Of a DNA stretch of 64,000 nt, positions 49,560 through 62,149 are shown one piece after another (within the stretch, counting starts at the first letter, position 1; the number at the start of each line of letters is the position of its first letter). Source of the DNA: Bettongia penicillata ogilbyi (Eukaryota > Chordata > Mammalia > Diprotodontia > Potoroidae); NCBI GenBank assembly GCA_023548195.1, contig JAJHZJ010000419.1, forward strand, positions 1-64,000, given 5' to 3'. Made by a program: the position numbers and the translations under genes. The notes under the pieces are model-generated. The model was not told the origin of the DNA. It made no database searches and saw only the letters and a list, made by a program, of their open reading frames with translations.

Positions 49560-49615
49560 AGGGAGAGACAGAGAGAGACAGAGAGAGACAGAGAGAGATA
49601 CAGAGAGAGAGAGAT
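49476..49615. repeat. (GA)n microsatellite (copy 1 of block)
   Basis: A long AG run with GGGAGA and ACAGAG interruptions. Longer than the partner at 55519-55620. Arg/Glu open frames are artefacts. Confidence 0.95.
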
Positions 49616-50039
49616 ACCCACTTAAAATTTTTATGTCATTTCTTGAATTCAGGACATCATTAATATGCTAGAATCTATTTACACTTAGCACAAAACTTGT
49701 CATTGCCCTTTAGACTGACTAAAATTCTGATTTTATTCTGTTGTCTCAGACTCCTCTAACTTCAATTTTTTGGGGGTTAATGGGAAAACAACCATTTATA
49801 TTGTATATGTTAGTGGTGGACAAACAAAGAGGAATTCAAAATTTCATTATGATAATTTCCCTATATATCACAGGTGTGTGAACATTTCCAGAATCACAGC
49901 ACTACAAAGAAAAGGAAAGTATCCTTCCATCTGGTTAACCTGTTCTATAACTCTGGTAAAGAAACCCAAATTGGAATTTTGTCCAAGGGAATATAGTTGA
50001 AATTACCAGGTCTTTCTTTCATATTTTAATCGTTGGTTG

Positions 50040-50640
50040 GTTGGTTGCTGGTTGTCCTTCATTCTCGAAGAGGACCAATACGACATCACCATGATAAAGT
50101 GAAGTTTCTTTGTGTACAACTATGGTTGATCAGATCAACATGAGCTTTGAATGCTCTACCACAGATTGAGCCCAGATAGTCTGAGTGAACATTTGGGGTA
50201 GTTGCTCTAAATTTGCATACCCTACATTTCCTTTGTGCTGTTTCAATTCTGCTTTGTTCATACAGCACAGCGCCCTTTCTAATGTGGACATGCCATGCTG
50301 AGCAGTCTTGTGCCATGTCTCCCATGTCCCACAATCAAATCCAAAGCTCTTGTATCACATCTCCTAACCACCATATGATCACTTGGCACATGCAAGCTCT
50401 CCATAAAATAATCTTTTTGGCAAATGTACATTTTGCATTCTAACAACGTGGCCAATCCATCTGAGTTGTGCTCTCTGAAGCATGGTTTGAAGGTTTGGCA
50501 TTTTAACCTTATAGAGGAACCAAAAAAGGGTTGATTGAATGGATTTTTGAGGCAGTCTCAAGATTTTTGAGAGTTGTATAAATTCAGTTTTTGTGGTGAG
50601 GATATAAAAGTCCTTGCCTTTGAAAGATATCATTTACTTG
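50040..50640 (-). pseudogene. LINE ORF2 C-terminus and 3' tail, family unresolved (copy 1 of block)
   Basis: Minus strand. From 50633 the frame includes 'LQRAQLRWIGHVVRMQNVHL' and 'PKRLFYGEL', a signature found just after the reverse transcriptase of several non-LTR retrotransposons. A second frame from 50334 has 'WHVHIRKGAVLYEQSR', then a zinc-finger-like CRVCKF...CGRAF...H. The 3' end reads (minus strand) 'gatgtcgtattggtcctctt', 'cgagaatgaaggacaacca'. This is not BovB and not L1. Its tail matches R and the SINE at 37603, so it is the likely donor LINE. Confidence 0.7.
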
Positions 50641-50941
50641 TTAACAATGATTATTGAAATGCCATTTCTCAGCCATCCCTCCTATAAAAAAGTGGTCATA
50701 AAATATAAAAATAATTCTCAAAAGTATTATTAGTTATCATGAGGAGTAAAGCTTCAAAGCACTACTAAACAGGGGAATTCATAACAAACAACTCTGAGTT
50801 GTTATCTCATACTCATTAAATGTGCAGAAAAACAAGATATATAGCAAGTACCAAAGGAAAGTCACTTGAATAATTATATAGGACTTATTAGCTATATAGA
50901 CAGGATATATAGGCATACTTGTGGAGTAAATTCCTACCCAC

Positions 50942-51041
50942 NNNNNNNNNNNNNNNNNNNNNNNNNNNNNNNNNNNNNNNNNNNNNNNNNNNNNNNNNNN
51001 NNNNNNNNNNNNNNNNNNNNNNNNNNNNNNNNNNNNNNNNN
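50942..51041. other. Assembly gap, exactly 100 N
   Basis: A run of 100 ambiguous bases, the conventional placeholder for a gap of unknown size. It lies exactly between the two copies of the duplicated block. Confidence 1.
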
Positions 51042-51177
51042 GAAAAGACTGGCATTATCCTAATCTTTCCCACTGAATCTCTGAGTACAATTCATTTTGT
51101 GAAGCTTATATACTATTTAGACTGTGTGCTATTAGAGAACAAAGTATTCAATAATATTAATATAATAATAATACTAA

Positions 51178-51335
51178 CGAGCTCAAACACAGAGGATACA
51201 ACATTGAGCTCAGAGTCACAAATACCTCAGTTTAAGGTCCACTTCTGACACATACTGGTTTTGTGAGAATGGATAAGTCTTTTAAACTCTCACTGTCCCC
51301 AGGGAACTCTCTAATAGTATATAAGCTGCAGAAAA
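51178..51335 (+). repeat. CORE-SINE/MIR-like fragment (copy 2 of block)
   Basis: Partner of 45110-45270. Confidence 0.5.
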
Positions 51336-51417
51336 GTTCTTTAAATCATGTGAATTAACTCAGAAAGAGTTTTCTACAGCAATGAAATTCCAATTCAAAT
51401 GACAGCAAAATAATAAG

Positions 51418-51598
51418 AGTATACATTTATTAAGTGTATTAAGGCTCACAATTCTACAAAAAAGATAGTATGTATGTTATTATTCCTAGCTTACAGATGG
51501 AAAACTGAGGAAGAGAAGGCATAAATGACATGTGTAGTGTCACACAGATAATAAATGTCTGACTGTGGACTTGAACTTAAGTCTTTCAGCTATAAGAA
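51418..51598 (-). repeat. MIR/CORE-SINE (copy 2 of block)
   Basis: Partner of 45350-45532. Confidence 0.75.
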
Positions 51599-51892
51599 TA
51601 ACATTCTAAGAAAAATATTCTGCTTCTAAATGGCTACACACTCATACACACACACAGAGCCATACAGGCATTATTAATGCTAATTTAAGGATTATGACAC
51701 AGGAACTAAGCATAATTCCACTGTTAGAGTAAAAGTAGTGATGGTAAGATTATAGTTAACCAATATACATTTATATTTAAAAAGTAACAATTCCCACCAA
51801 AGTCATATTTTGATGCTACAGCATACCAGCTAGGTGACCTAGGGTACAAACTTCGGCGTGGTCTTAAGAGAAAGGAAAGGACTCCATTATAG

Positions 51893-52135
51893 GCAACTAA
51901 ATGACATAATCAGTTAGTGACTATACCTGGCGTCGGGAAGATCTGATTTTAATTTCAGCTTCAGAGGTTACCCAGGTGATCCTAGCAAATCATTTAGCCT
52001 CCCTCGGCTTCAGTTTCCTCATCTCTAAGTGGGGACAATAATAGTGTCTACCTCCCAGTGTTGTGAGGACTGAGTGAGATAGTATATATAAAGCATCCAC
52101 CAATCTTAAAGCGCTATATAAATGGAGCTATTAAT
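51893..52135 (+). repeat. MIR/CORE-SINE (copy 2 of block)
   Basis: Partner of 45815-46065. It differs at a few bases, for example 'ctggcgtcgggaag' here against 'ctggagtctggaag'. Confidence 0.85.
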
Positions 52136-52195
52136 ATTAATATTGTCCTACTACCAATACAGATACAGTCAAATAGACTCACATAATGGTATACC

Positions 52196-52201
<6 letters not shown>

Positions 52202-52237
<36 letters not shown>
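52202..52237. repeat. (GT)n microsatellite (copy 2 of block)
   Basis: Length variant of 46132-46168. Confidence 0.95.
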
Positions 52238-52238
<1 letters not shown>

Positions 52239-52765
52239 CAGTAAGCACTCCAACATACACAGGGAGGCCTGCTATCACAAGTTATTTGATCTGTTTTTCT
52301 AAAAGGAAAATAACTTGAGGGGTCAACAATCACTTTAATCAAGCATAGGTATCATTCACTAGGTTCAGGGGAAAAGGTCAACATTCTGAACTTAGAGGGA
52401 ATACAGAGAAATCTAAATCAACAGACAGTGCTTCCAAACTGTCTGACTTAAGCAATACAAACATCATGTCAACAGAAAGATCCAACTGTCTAACCATTAC
52501 ATACATACATAATTACCAGAGAGAAGCACCAACATCTGGGTTTTCTAGGTCAGGGGCCTCCTTAGCAGTTGCCCAGAGTCTCCTCTGGCCAAACACTTCC
52601 AATCAGTAAGCCCCAAAGTAAAACCTCATCCTCAGAGTATTTATACATTTTCTTTATAGCTAGAGGGCATTACAACCCTTGAGAACCAGTGCCTCATTAG
52701 AAAATTAACAAAAGGTGTGGGCCTTCCTACATATTTTTCCAGGACCATTATTGGATGGGTCTTTA
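52238..52765 (-). repeat. Possible ERV LTR (copy 2 of block)
   Basis: Partner of 46169-46705. It lacks one 'aaac' unit near 52592. Confidence 0.4.
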
Positions 52766-52802
52766 ATCTTTAATCATGTTAAAATAATTAATAATACATA
52801 TT

Positions 52803-52807
<5 letters not shown>

Positions 52808-52834
<27 letters not shown>

Positions 52835-52835
52835 C
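52808..52835. repeat. (TA)n microsatellite (copy 2 of block)
   Basis: Shorter partner of 46746-46785. Confidence 0.95.
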
Positions 52836-53109
52836 ATATTTGTTTATATACCATTTCTAGTTGAAGAAACTTGTTTCTGTATTTTACTCCTAGTAATGAC
52901 TCTTGGTTGATAAAGGCAAGATTCAATTAGAGGCACTTGATTATACTAGAACAAAAATGGCAAAAGATCCTACTTTGCTTGTAATTACAGCATATATATG
53001 TGTATGTGTGTGTGTGTGTGTTCCTAGATGTAACAATCAATCCATGAAGAATAATCCATGGAAGATGTACACAACAATGAAGGCACAATTTACATATTTA
53101 TTAAACCAC

Positions 53110-53870
53110 AAGTAAGGTATCAGAGGAGAAGAAAGTGAGATTAGTGACCTTGCACAGCCCTCCTTCACTCAAATCAAAGTCAACTGCAAGTCATATCATC
53201 ATCTGGATGTCATGGTCCTATTAGAGAGCTAAAGACAAACACAACAGGTGAGTGAGAATCAGCGTCTCTCCTCCCCTCCCTCTCCTCTCCTCTCACTCTA
53301 CTCTCCTCTGGTATCCCGCCCAGGGGAAGGTAAACTCCATGACCAAAAGCTACCTTTTCTCCTTTGGGTTTACTGGCTACATTTTTGCTCAAAGAACAAA
53401 CCTTAAATCCAAATCATTCTGGAGCTCATAGACTGGACAACAAGTCCTCACCCACATAACACAGAGTGGACGTAATAACTAAATAGTAATGGCTTCTCTT
53501 TTACCCAGGAACCCTGTGGGTCTTCCCCTCCCAGTTTTTTTTTTCTGTTTTTGTTCATTTGTTTGTTTGTTCATTATTAAAGGGGCTATCCCTTGAGTAA
53601 CTTAAAGAACACTTTTTTTTGAATGGATGTATCTCACTTAAAGTAAGACTGTGATAAGACCTTAGCCTGAAAGGGCCAGGGTCTCAGATTGCATCATGAA
53701 TCATCTCCAATTATCCTGATGAATATTATACCACTGGACGCAGATGACTCAAGAAAAGACAGTGAGGTTGGTGACCTTGCACAGCCCTTCTCCCTCAAAT
53801 TGAATGCAACTGCAAGTCATGTCATCATCTTGATGTCATGGTCCTCTTAAGGAATGAAGGACAAACAAGA
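53110..53870 (+). mobile_element. R-int-R element, 5' R truncated (copy 2 of block)
   Basis: Partner of 47060-47825. The open frame at 53210-53392 is identical in translation to that at 47161-47343. Confidence 0.65.
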
Positions 53871-54729
53871 AGTATCAAGTTGATAGCATTCTGATACATA
53901 AAGGAAACCGAATGCTTGACTGTACCCTAGGCAAAAAGGAAGAATGCATTCACAGTTTTAGTTGAAGGAATCACTGTAGAAGTGAGTAGTTTTCAGATTT
54001 CTGAGTAAACTTCAAGATTCATCAGTGAAATTTCTTGCTATCCCAGAACTGCAATTTAAGTAACTTTATTTTACTGTGACAAAAATGTCATCTTGAAGAA
54101 ATCTAATATCTTTACTGTTCTGAATCAGGCATCTCTAAGTTGACTATATATTGTCACATATGTGCATGTATTTCTATCTTTTTTAACTTAAGTTATTGAA
54201 AGCTACTTCAAATTGCTCAAAAGAAAATTCCTTCACTTTCTATATGAGGTCATTGAAGTCTTCAAATCTCTTCAAGTGGCTTATACAGCTGTCTAGTGTC
54301 AGTTTCTCTCTCCCTTCAAGAATGTGTGCTCCTCTCCTACCATGGTAACCTTTGTTCCTATTGATTTCCAGAACTGAAATGTATATAATTACAACTGCCT
54401 CTTGTGCAAAAAAATGTCATTTCAACAAAAAATAATCTTTTTTACTGGATACTTGAAAGGAAAAAAATCATAGATTATCTAGACAATCAGTATGAGAAAA
54501 AACAGCACCAGCACTAATCTTACAGCAGAGGCAAGATTCAGTCTCATTTTGTAATATCTGTCCTCATTGATTTTTATTAACTAGCAAAAGGCTAGCACTA
54601 TATAAGATTAGTAGATTATATAAGATTAGAAGATATAGCCTTCAATGGAAAGGACTTACTTATGGTTACATATGCATGTGGGATTTCAAATGTTTGAGGA
54701 TTATTTTTGCCTTTCAATATCACAGTCCA

Positions 54730-54848
54730 AATTAAGCAAGGTGGCACACCTCTATCATCCCTCCTGCATGAGAAGGCTGAGGTTGGTGGATCACTTGAGC
54801 CCAGATTAACGAGATATCAGCAATGTCTTGTAACAATATGGTGAAACA
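54730..54848 (+). ncRNA. 7SL RNA-derived fragment (pseudogene), copy 2 of block
   Basis: Partner of 48688-48806 with a few substitutions (for example 'attaagcaagg' for 'attaggcaagg'). Confidence 0.72.
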
Positions 54849-55271
54849 TAAAAGGAGTCACAGATACTAGGTTTCATAAGAAAGGGAAAACTGGTCCATA
54901 TTTAAAACAGGGCAAAGCAATGCTTCCATGCTAACCATCATTAAGATTGCACAAGTGAGTGCTAAAATCAATCAGCTAACAAATGCCATGAAACAGACTC
55001 CGTTTTCTGGTCTTCAGTAATTGTCAACTATATCTTTGTGTATATCCATCACAGTAGATAAGCAATTTCTTTGGAAGCCAAGAAAATAAATTATTTAAAG
55101 ACACTTGAAATCACTCAAAAAAAAAAGACTACTTTCCATTTCAGATCACTGAAGTCTCATTTTTTTCAAGTGGCTTCTACAACTTTTTAACTTGAGTTTC
55201 TCTTTTCCTTTAAGATTTAATGTGTACTGTTCTCCTATCTTCTGTCTCTCTCGTTGTTGCTACATGGCCAG

Positions 55272-55490
55272 TTCAACTCATTTGGGGTTTTCTTGGCAAA
55301 GATTCTGGAGTGGTTTGCCACTTCCTTCTCCAGCTCATTTTAAAGATGAGGAACTGAAACATGGCTAGTGATGTGCTCAGGTTCACACAGTTAGCAAGTG
55401 TCTGGGGCCAGATTTAAATTCATGGAGTTGATTCTTCCTGACTTCAGCCTCCACATTCTATTCACTGCACCACCTAGCAGCACTGCATGT
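55272..55490 (-). mobile_element. Mar1-like SINE (copy 2 of block)
   Basis: Partner of 49222-49440. Confidence 0.87.
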
Positions 55491-55518
55491 GTATGTATAC
55501 ACACTATAGGGAGCAAAG

Positions 55519-55531
55519 AAAAGAGAGAGAG

Positions 55532-55600
<69 letters not shown>

Positions 55601-55620
55601 CAGAGAGAGAGAGAGAGAGA
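55519..55620. repeat. (GA)n microsatellite (copy 2 of block)
   Basis: A shorter AG run with GACAGA units, partner of 49476-49615. Confidence 0.95.
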
Positions 55621-56037
55621 TACCCACTTAAAATTTTTATGTCATTTCTTGAATTCAGGACATCATTAATATGCTAGAATCTATTTACACTTAGCACAAA
55701 ACTTGTCATTGCCCTTTAGACTGACTAAAATTCTGATTTTATTCTGTTGTCTCAGACTCCTCTAACTTCAATTTTTTGGGGGTTAATGGGAAAACAACCA
55801 TTTATATTGTATATGTTAGTGGTGGACAAACAAACAGGAATTCAAAATTTCATTGTGATAATTTCCCTATATATCACAGGTGTGTGAACATTTCCAGAAT
55901 CACAGCACTAGAAAGAAAAGGAAAGTATCCTTCCACCTGGTTAACTTGTTCTATAACTCTGGTAAAGAAACCCAAATTGGAATTTTGTCCAAGGGAATAT
56001 AGTTGAAATTACCAGGTCTTTCTTTCATATTTTAATC

Positions 56038-56640
56038 GTTGGTTGGTTGGTTGCTGGTTGTCCTTCATTCTCAAAGAGGACCAATACGACATCACCATGA
56101 TAAAGTGAAGTTTCTTTGTGTACAACTGTGGTTGATCAGATCAACATGAGCTTTGAATGCTCTACCACAGATTGAGTTCACTGAGTGAACATTTGGGGTG
56201 GTTGCTCTAAATTTGCATACCCTACATTTCCTTTGTGCTGTTTCAATTCTGCTTTGTTCATACAGCACAGTGCCCTTTCTAATGTGGACATGCCATGCTG
56301 AGCAGTCTTGTGCCATGTCTCCCATGTCCCACAATCAGATCCAAAGCTCTTGTATCACATCTCCTAACCACCATATGATCACTTGGCACATGCAAGCTCT
56401 CCATAAAATAATCTTTTTGGCAAATGTACATTTTGCATTCTAACAACGTGGCCAATCCATCTGAGTTGTGCTCTCTGAAGCATGGTTTGAAGGTTTGGCA
56501 TTTTAACCTTATAGAGGAACCAAAAAAGGGTTGGTTGAATGGATTTTTGAGGCAGTCTCAAGATTTTTGAGAGTTGTATAAATTCAGTTTTTGTGGTGAG
56601 GATATAAAAGTCCTTGCCTTTGAAAGATATCATTTACTTA
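56038..56640 (-). pseudogene. LINE ORF2 C-terminus and 3' tail, family unresolved (copy 2 of block)
   Basis: Partner of 50040-50640. The zinc-finger region has a 6-base length difference near 56175 ('gagttcactgagtg' against 'gagcccagatagtctgagtg'). Confidence 0.7.
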
Positions 56641-56938
56641 TTAACAATGATTATTGAAATGCCATTTCTCAGCCATCCCTCCTATAAAAAAGTGGTCATA
56701 AAATATAAAAATAATTCTCAAAAGTATTATTAGTTATCATGAGGAGTAAAGCTTCAAAGCACTACTAAACAGGGGAATTCATAACAAACAACTCTGAGTT
56801 GTTATCTCATACTCATTAAATGTGCAGAAAAACAAGATATATAGCAAGTACCAAAGGAAAGTCACTTGAATAATTATATAGGACTTATTAGCTATATAGA
56901 CAGGATATATAGGCATACTTGTGGAGTAAATTCCTACC

Positions 56939-59140
56939 TAGAAAGTTCCCCATGATGACAAAATCACAGATTCTTCCAATACTCTCACATTCACATATTG
57001 AGCAAAATATATTTTAACTTCTTTCAGTAAAACTTCTTTCCATCTGAGGAGCAATATTACTTCACAACATGAATTTAAGGTGTGATTTGTGTTGAGAGCC
57101 TCCTGGTTCCTGATTGTTTATTATAAACAAGGCAAACTCCTATAATTTTATGTAGTTAAGCATTTGTGAATACTGAATGCAGTGAATGCAAAGCTGGAAA
57201 TGGTGAGATTGCTTAATTCATATTTAGTCATATCACAAACTTAATGTACTTTAATTTTCCCATTGGTGAGATCTAACAACCTCTGGTGTTTGGGGAGAAA
57301 GAAAAAAAAAGGAAGGAAGGAAGAAAGGAAGGAAGAAAGGGAAAAAAAATAAAGTCCACTTTATGGTGAGGTACAAAATTAAAAACAAAGACATGCCTAG
57401 AATCCTATAGAACATACACATGGATAGACATTTGTGTGCTTCCTCTCAAGGGACAAATTGCAAAGCCATGTAAGTAATTTGGAAAAAATACTTTATGTCT
57501 TTAAACAGTAAAGGAAAAAAGCAAGAAAAAAAATCAATTTGGAGGTTTAAATCAGAGTTTATTTCCAAAAGCAGATTCAGATATATTTGTACTCCTATAA
57601 AGCTGCCCACTACAACATTTTTATTTTCACAGCATTTGAAGGCCACAGATGTCAAATTTACCTACAATCTCAGAAAATATTTGCAAAGCATTGGGGATGA
57701 AGCAAGAATACATAGTGTGAAGATCCTTTCATGAGCTGTTTTTTTTTTCCTTAAGTTACTGCAGTAGGAAGGCATCTCGATTACCATTCATTGGAGCCCA
57801 TTCAATAATTGCTCCATTTCAGTAGTCTGGGTTTCTATTTTTAGTTCTTTTATTAAGGTTTATTGGAAGTTGTCTAGTTCCATCACACTGGGTCTCCCAA
57901 CATGAAGCCAAACAAATAGCCCTTGCTGCTTCATCTGTTGCTGTTTCTTTGTTCTTTTTACTGATTCAGAGCACAAAATGTCTGAAATTACCTCTAGTCA
58001 ATGTCAGAATGAACAGGTAATTTGGAAAGGAAAAACAATCATCCAGCCAGATGATGAATTCAAATTGATAGAAATGGCAGACCTATAGAAACTCAGAATA
58101 AAGCAGACCAAGTCTACATTGCTGTTTGGCTTTTGGAAAAAGCACTTAAACCTTCCTATTAGCCTTCACTTTCTTCAACTAAAAATTCTCAATTAATATT
58201 GACTTTTAGTCTGGGATACATAAATGTTAAAATGGTATTAAAAGTGTGAAGTTCAAATACCATACTTGAAAAAATCACAACATGTTATATTTGTTTAACA
58301 AAGGAATTATTAACCTAATGTTCACATATTCTGTTACTCTTTCTTTTTTAATTGACAAAAGTATTTTAATGTAATCCTTTGTAAACTCAAGTATTTCATG
58401 CATTTATGCATTTAAAAATATTATTCTGAGAATTTTTCTGTGGGTTTCACCACATTGACTGAATCACTGATATACAATCAGAAACACGCACATGCACGCA
58501 CACACGCACACACACACACACACGCACACGCACACACGTTAAAACCTCTTAGTTCAGCAATAATTTTACTAAATGATATTTGAAGGTACTTTAATATTTG
58601 AACCATTTCCTTGCCAAATTCATTTTCAAGAGATTGTGTTCAGATATATTTCATCTATGAGACCTACTGATTGGTCCTGTCATTACCTGGGCAAATTACA
58701 TTGCTGTTTTCTTTAAAAAAAACAAATAAAAAGCACAAAATAAAAAAGAAAAAGTACAAGACTGTGAAATTTTGTTCAGCTAAAATCTGTTGCCTTAATT
58801 GTTCTCCCTGTTTTCTTCTTTGGATTTTTATTGTCCTTCTATAGAAACACACCGAAGGGAGAGGAAAGAACATTTGGGAAAGGGTAGCTGAATGATAGAA
58901 TATATTCTAATGAAAATTTACTAATTAATACATTTACCAAATTAGTCTTGTTGCATTTACAATAGCCCAAACTTAAGGCTAAAAATATTTTGGCAAGTTG
59001 AAATATTTTGAGTTGTATCAACTAGATATGAGTAATTTGAAATCGTGTCATTGTCCTTTTGTTAAAATACAATGCTAAGTGTGCTAAGTGGCTGAAAACA
59101 AATAATTTTCTAAAGGGAATTAAGCGTTCCCTTTCTTCCA
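56939..59140. other. Unique AT-rich DNA right of the duplicated block
   Basis: No gene recognised. It includes a purine tract of GGAAGGAAGAAA words at 57300-57350 and a CA/CG repeat at 58484-58540. The open frames at 57446-57734 are unremarkable. Confidence 0.4.
58484..58540. repeat. (CA)n/(CG)-interrupted microsatellite
   Basis: cacgcacatgcacgcacaca words around a perfect CA run. Confidence 0.95.
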
Positions 59141-59142
59141 AA

Positions 59143-59415
59143 AAGGGGAGCTAAGTGGATCAATGGATAGAGCAATGGGCTGAGAATCAAGAAGACTCAT
59201 CTTTCTGAGTTCAAATCTGACCTCAAATACTTACTAGCGTAACCCTGAACAAGGTATTTAATCTTACTTGACTCAGTTTTCTCACCTGCAAAATGACAGG
59301 GAGAAGAAAATAGCAAATCACTACACTTTCTTTGCCAAAGACAAAACAAAACAAAATCCAAGATGGGGTCATGGAAAGTTGGACATAATTGAAAAATGAC
59401 TAAACATCACATAAT
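59143..59415 (+). mobile_element. Mar1-like SINE (BovB/RTE tail)
   Basis: Head 'ggggagctaagtggatcaat' and 'ggatagagcaatgg', B box 'gagttcaaatctgacctc', body 'cttactagcgtaaccctgaa', tail 'agaaaatagcaaatcactac', 'ctttgccaaagacaaaac', 'agatggggtcatggaaagtt', 'ggacataattg'. An ACAAA-repeat insertion sits in the tail. Confidence 0.87.
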
Positions 59416-60017
59416 TTTCATTTCAACATGATCAAATAATCACAAATGTCAGAAAAGTGGAAGCTGAATGAATGGATTTTCATGTAACTGATTTTTTCAT
59501 ACATAAGTTTTCAAATTATTGGAGTTTATCATTTTGATTGAAAAGAATATCAGTATCAACAGATATGGAGAATATGGAAACAAAAACTGCATTTAAGTAG
59601 TTCAAGTTAAAAAATACAACTTTTGAAAGTTGATAACAGGACAGCCAAATTGGAATGTCTTGAATGACACTGTGGGCATTGAAAGATTAGGAATGACTGA
59701 ATAGCAATTTAAAAATTATTAGCCTGGAGTGCATGAATACTCCCATCAAGACTCGAGTCTTAAAGAAGTTCTCAAAGTCAATAGGAAAAGGTAGAAGACA
59801 GAGAAGTCCAAGACATAGCAATCCAAGGGGAACAAGGAAAGCAAAGTTAATACGGCAACAATATGGGGATTTCAAAAAAGAATGATTGGTGAATGATATT
59901 AAATGCTACAGTGAAGTAAAAGAGAATGAAGTCAGAAAAAGGGTCACTGAACTTGTCAAGAAGATCATTAATGACTTTCAGTGGAGCAATTTTGGTAGAT
60001 GGACAGTCAATTTGAAA

Positions 60018-60060
60018 ATGTATATATATATTTATATATATATATATTTATATATATGGG
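60018..60060. repeat. (TA)n microsatellite
   Basis: tatatatata with TTTATA interruptions. Confidence 0.95.
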
Positions 60061-60109
60061 AATGGAGAGTGAACATACAAATATAATAGGATTTGTAATC
60101 AATCAAAAT

Positions 60110-60275
60110 TGAGTTTGTGTTATTCCTCCAACACTTGCATGCCATATGCCTCTGGGCAAATTGGTTAACCCCTGAACCTCATTTTCTCACCTATAATATG
60201 GGACAATAATAACACCTATCCCCTTGGGTTCTTCTGAAGCTCAAAGAGGAATCTTTGTATTACAGTTACATATAC
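60110..60275 (+). repeat. MIR/CORE-SINE fragment
   Basis: 'atgcctctgggcaaattggt', 'tgaacctcattttctcacct', 'ataatatgggacaataataa', 'cacctatcc'. Head missing. Confidence 0.75.
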
Positions 60276-61120
60276 TTTTTATGTGTTGTTATTTTTGTTG
60301 CTGTTTTTATTATACTCATTTACTATAGTCATCTTACCTATTTGATATAAAAAGGAAGAAAACAGGTTTAAATGTTTTCTCTACCATAGTGATGCCTATA
60401 AAACACCTTTCATAAAAAAATTCATAAATGAATAAAGTCTAATCAGTACAATCACAAAATAAGTCAATTATATTAAAATTACATTTATCAATTTTTTTTT
60501 TAAATGAACAGATTGCAAGTTAAGAGCCTCTGACCTAGCAGGAATGTGTGGTATAAAATGAATATCTTTTGCATACTTTGGGAACATATATTAGACTTAA
60601 TCATGAGGCTCATCATGTATTATATTTTGTTAGTTGAGATTATTTAGAGCTTGAATTCTGTGAGACTTAGCAAATATGTGTAAAATCGGGTCCACTTGAT
60701 TTTCTTCAACTCCTTTTGTTGCCTTTTCCATATAAACTAAAGCAATTCATTGGCATCTCTCAAAGTTGGGAAAAAAGAATGAAATATCACATTAGAATTA
60801 AACAGAATGAAGAATATTGAAATACAATAGATGTCAGTTGCTAAGAATGGTAATGAGAAATGTTATGGAGACAGAAAATGTGAACCAGGTGCTGAAATCA
60901 GCTAAGCAGCTGAAAAATTGACAGGGGTGGTGATAATATTAAGGGTGCTCTGCCAAGGAAGGAAGGTAATGAGATATCTGGGCAAGTACTAGATAAAAGG
61001 AGGAAAGTGATTTCTAAAGAAACAGTTTCCAGGTCCCAATTTTGGCTGAAGCTGATCATAAAGGAGGTTGACTAAGGTACCAAACTGAAAACATTTTTTA
61101 ATGCAAGTCAATGAATATTT
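60276..61120. other. Unique AT-rich DNA
   Basis: Nothing recognised. Confidence 0.45.
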
Positions 61121-62149
61121 TTCTTTTTTTTTTTATTTTTTATTTATTTATTTAACTTTTTACAATCATTTTCACAAAATTTTGGGTTCCAAATTTTCTC
61201 CCCTTTTAACTCCTCCCCCCACCCCAATACACCAAGCAATCTAATTTTCCCTTTCTCCAATCTGCCCTCTCTTCTGTCATCCCTCCCTTCTCTTGTCTCC
61301 ATCTTCTCTTTTCTCCTGTAGGGCCAGATGACTTTCTATTCCTCATTAACTGTATGTCTTATTTCCTAGTAGCAATAGCAATACTAAACAATTGTTCCTA
61401 AAACTTTGAGTTCCAAATTCTCCCCATCCCTCCCTCCCCACCCATTCCCTTTGGGAAGGCAGGTAACTCAATATAGGCCATATCTGTGTAATTTTGCAAA
61501 TGTCTTCCCTGATAGTCATGTTGTATAAGACTAACTGAATTACCCTCCATCCTATCCTGCCCCTCATTGTTTCTCTTCTGTCTTTTGATCCTGTCCCTCC
61601 CCAAGTGTTGACTTCAAATTGCTCCCTCCTCCCTTTGCCCTCCCTTCCATCATCCCCCCCCCTTGCTTATCTCCTTCTCCCCCACTTTCCTATACTGTAA
61701 GATAGGTTTTCATACCAAAATGAGTGTGCATTTTATTCCTTCCTTTAGTCAAATGTGATGAGGGTAAACCTTGTTGTTGTTTTTTTCCTCAGCTCTCCTC
61801 TTTTTCCCTCCACTAAAAAGTCTCCTGCTTGTCTCTTAAATGACATATAATTACCCCATTCTATTTCACCATCTTTCCTCCCACTACAATTCTCTCTCAC
61901 CATTTACCTTAATTTCTTTTAAGATATGGTCCCATCCTATTCATTTCACTCTGTGCTCTCTGTCTCTGTATCTGTGTGCATGTGCATGCGTGCATGCGTG
62001 TACCTGTGTGTATGTGGTCCCACCAACTACCCAGATACGAAAAGTTTCAAGAGTTACAAATGTTGTCTTTCCATGTAGGAATGTAAACAGTTCACTTCTG
62101 GTAAGTCCCTTAAGACTTCTCTTTGCTGTTTACTTTTTCATGTTTCTTC

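Larger units (their letters stand above)
44963..50938. repeat. Duplicated block, copy 1 (~5.98 kb)
   Basis: Starts 'gaaaagactggcattatcct' and ends 'gtggagtaaattcctacc'. It repeats as 51042-56938 in the same orientation with scattered single-base changes, small indels and different microsatellite lengths. The right edge stops three bases short of an N gap. Confidence 0.97.
51042..56938. repeat. Duplicated block, copy 2 (~5.90 kb)
   Basis: Begins at the first base after the N gap with 'gaaaagactggcattatcct', the same word that starts copy 1. It runs to 'ttcctacc' and then continues into unique DNA ('tagaaagttcccc'). Same order of elements as copy 1. Confidence 0.97.

Noticed and set aside
49354..49671. 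Arg/Glu-repeat ORF, also at 55398-55669
   Set aside because: (GA)n microsatellite next to a SINE, duplicated with the block.
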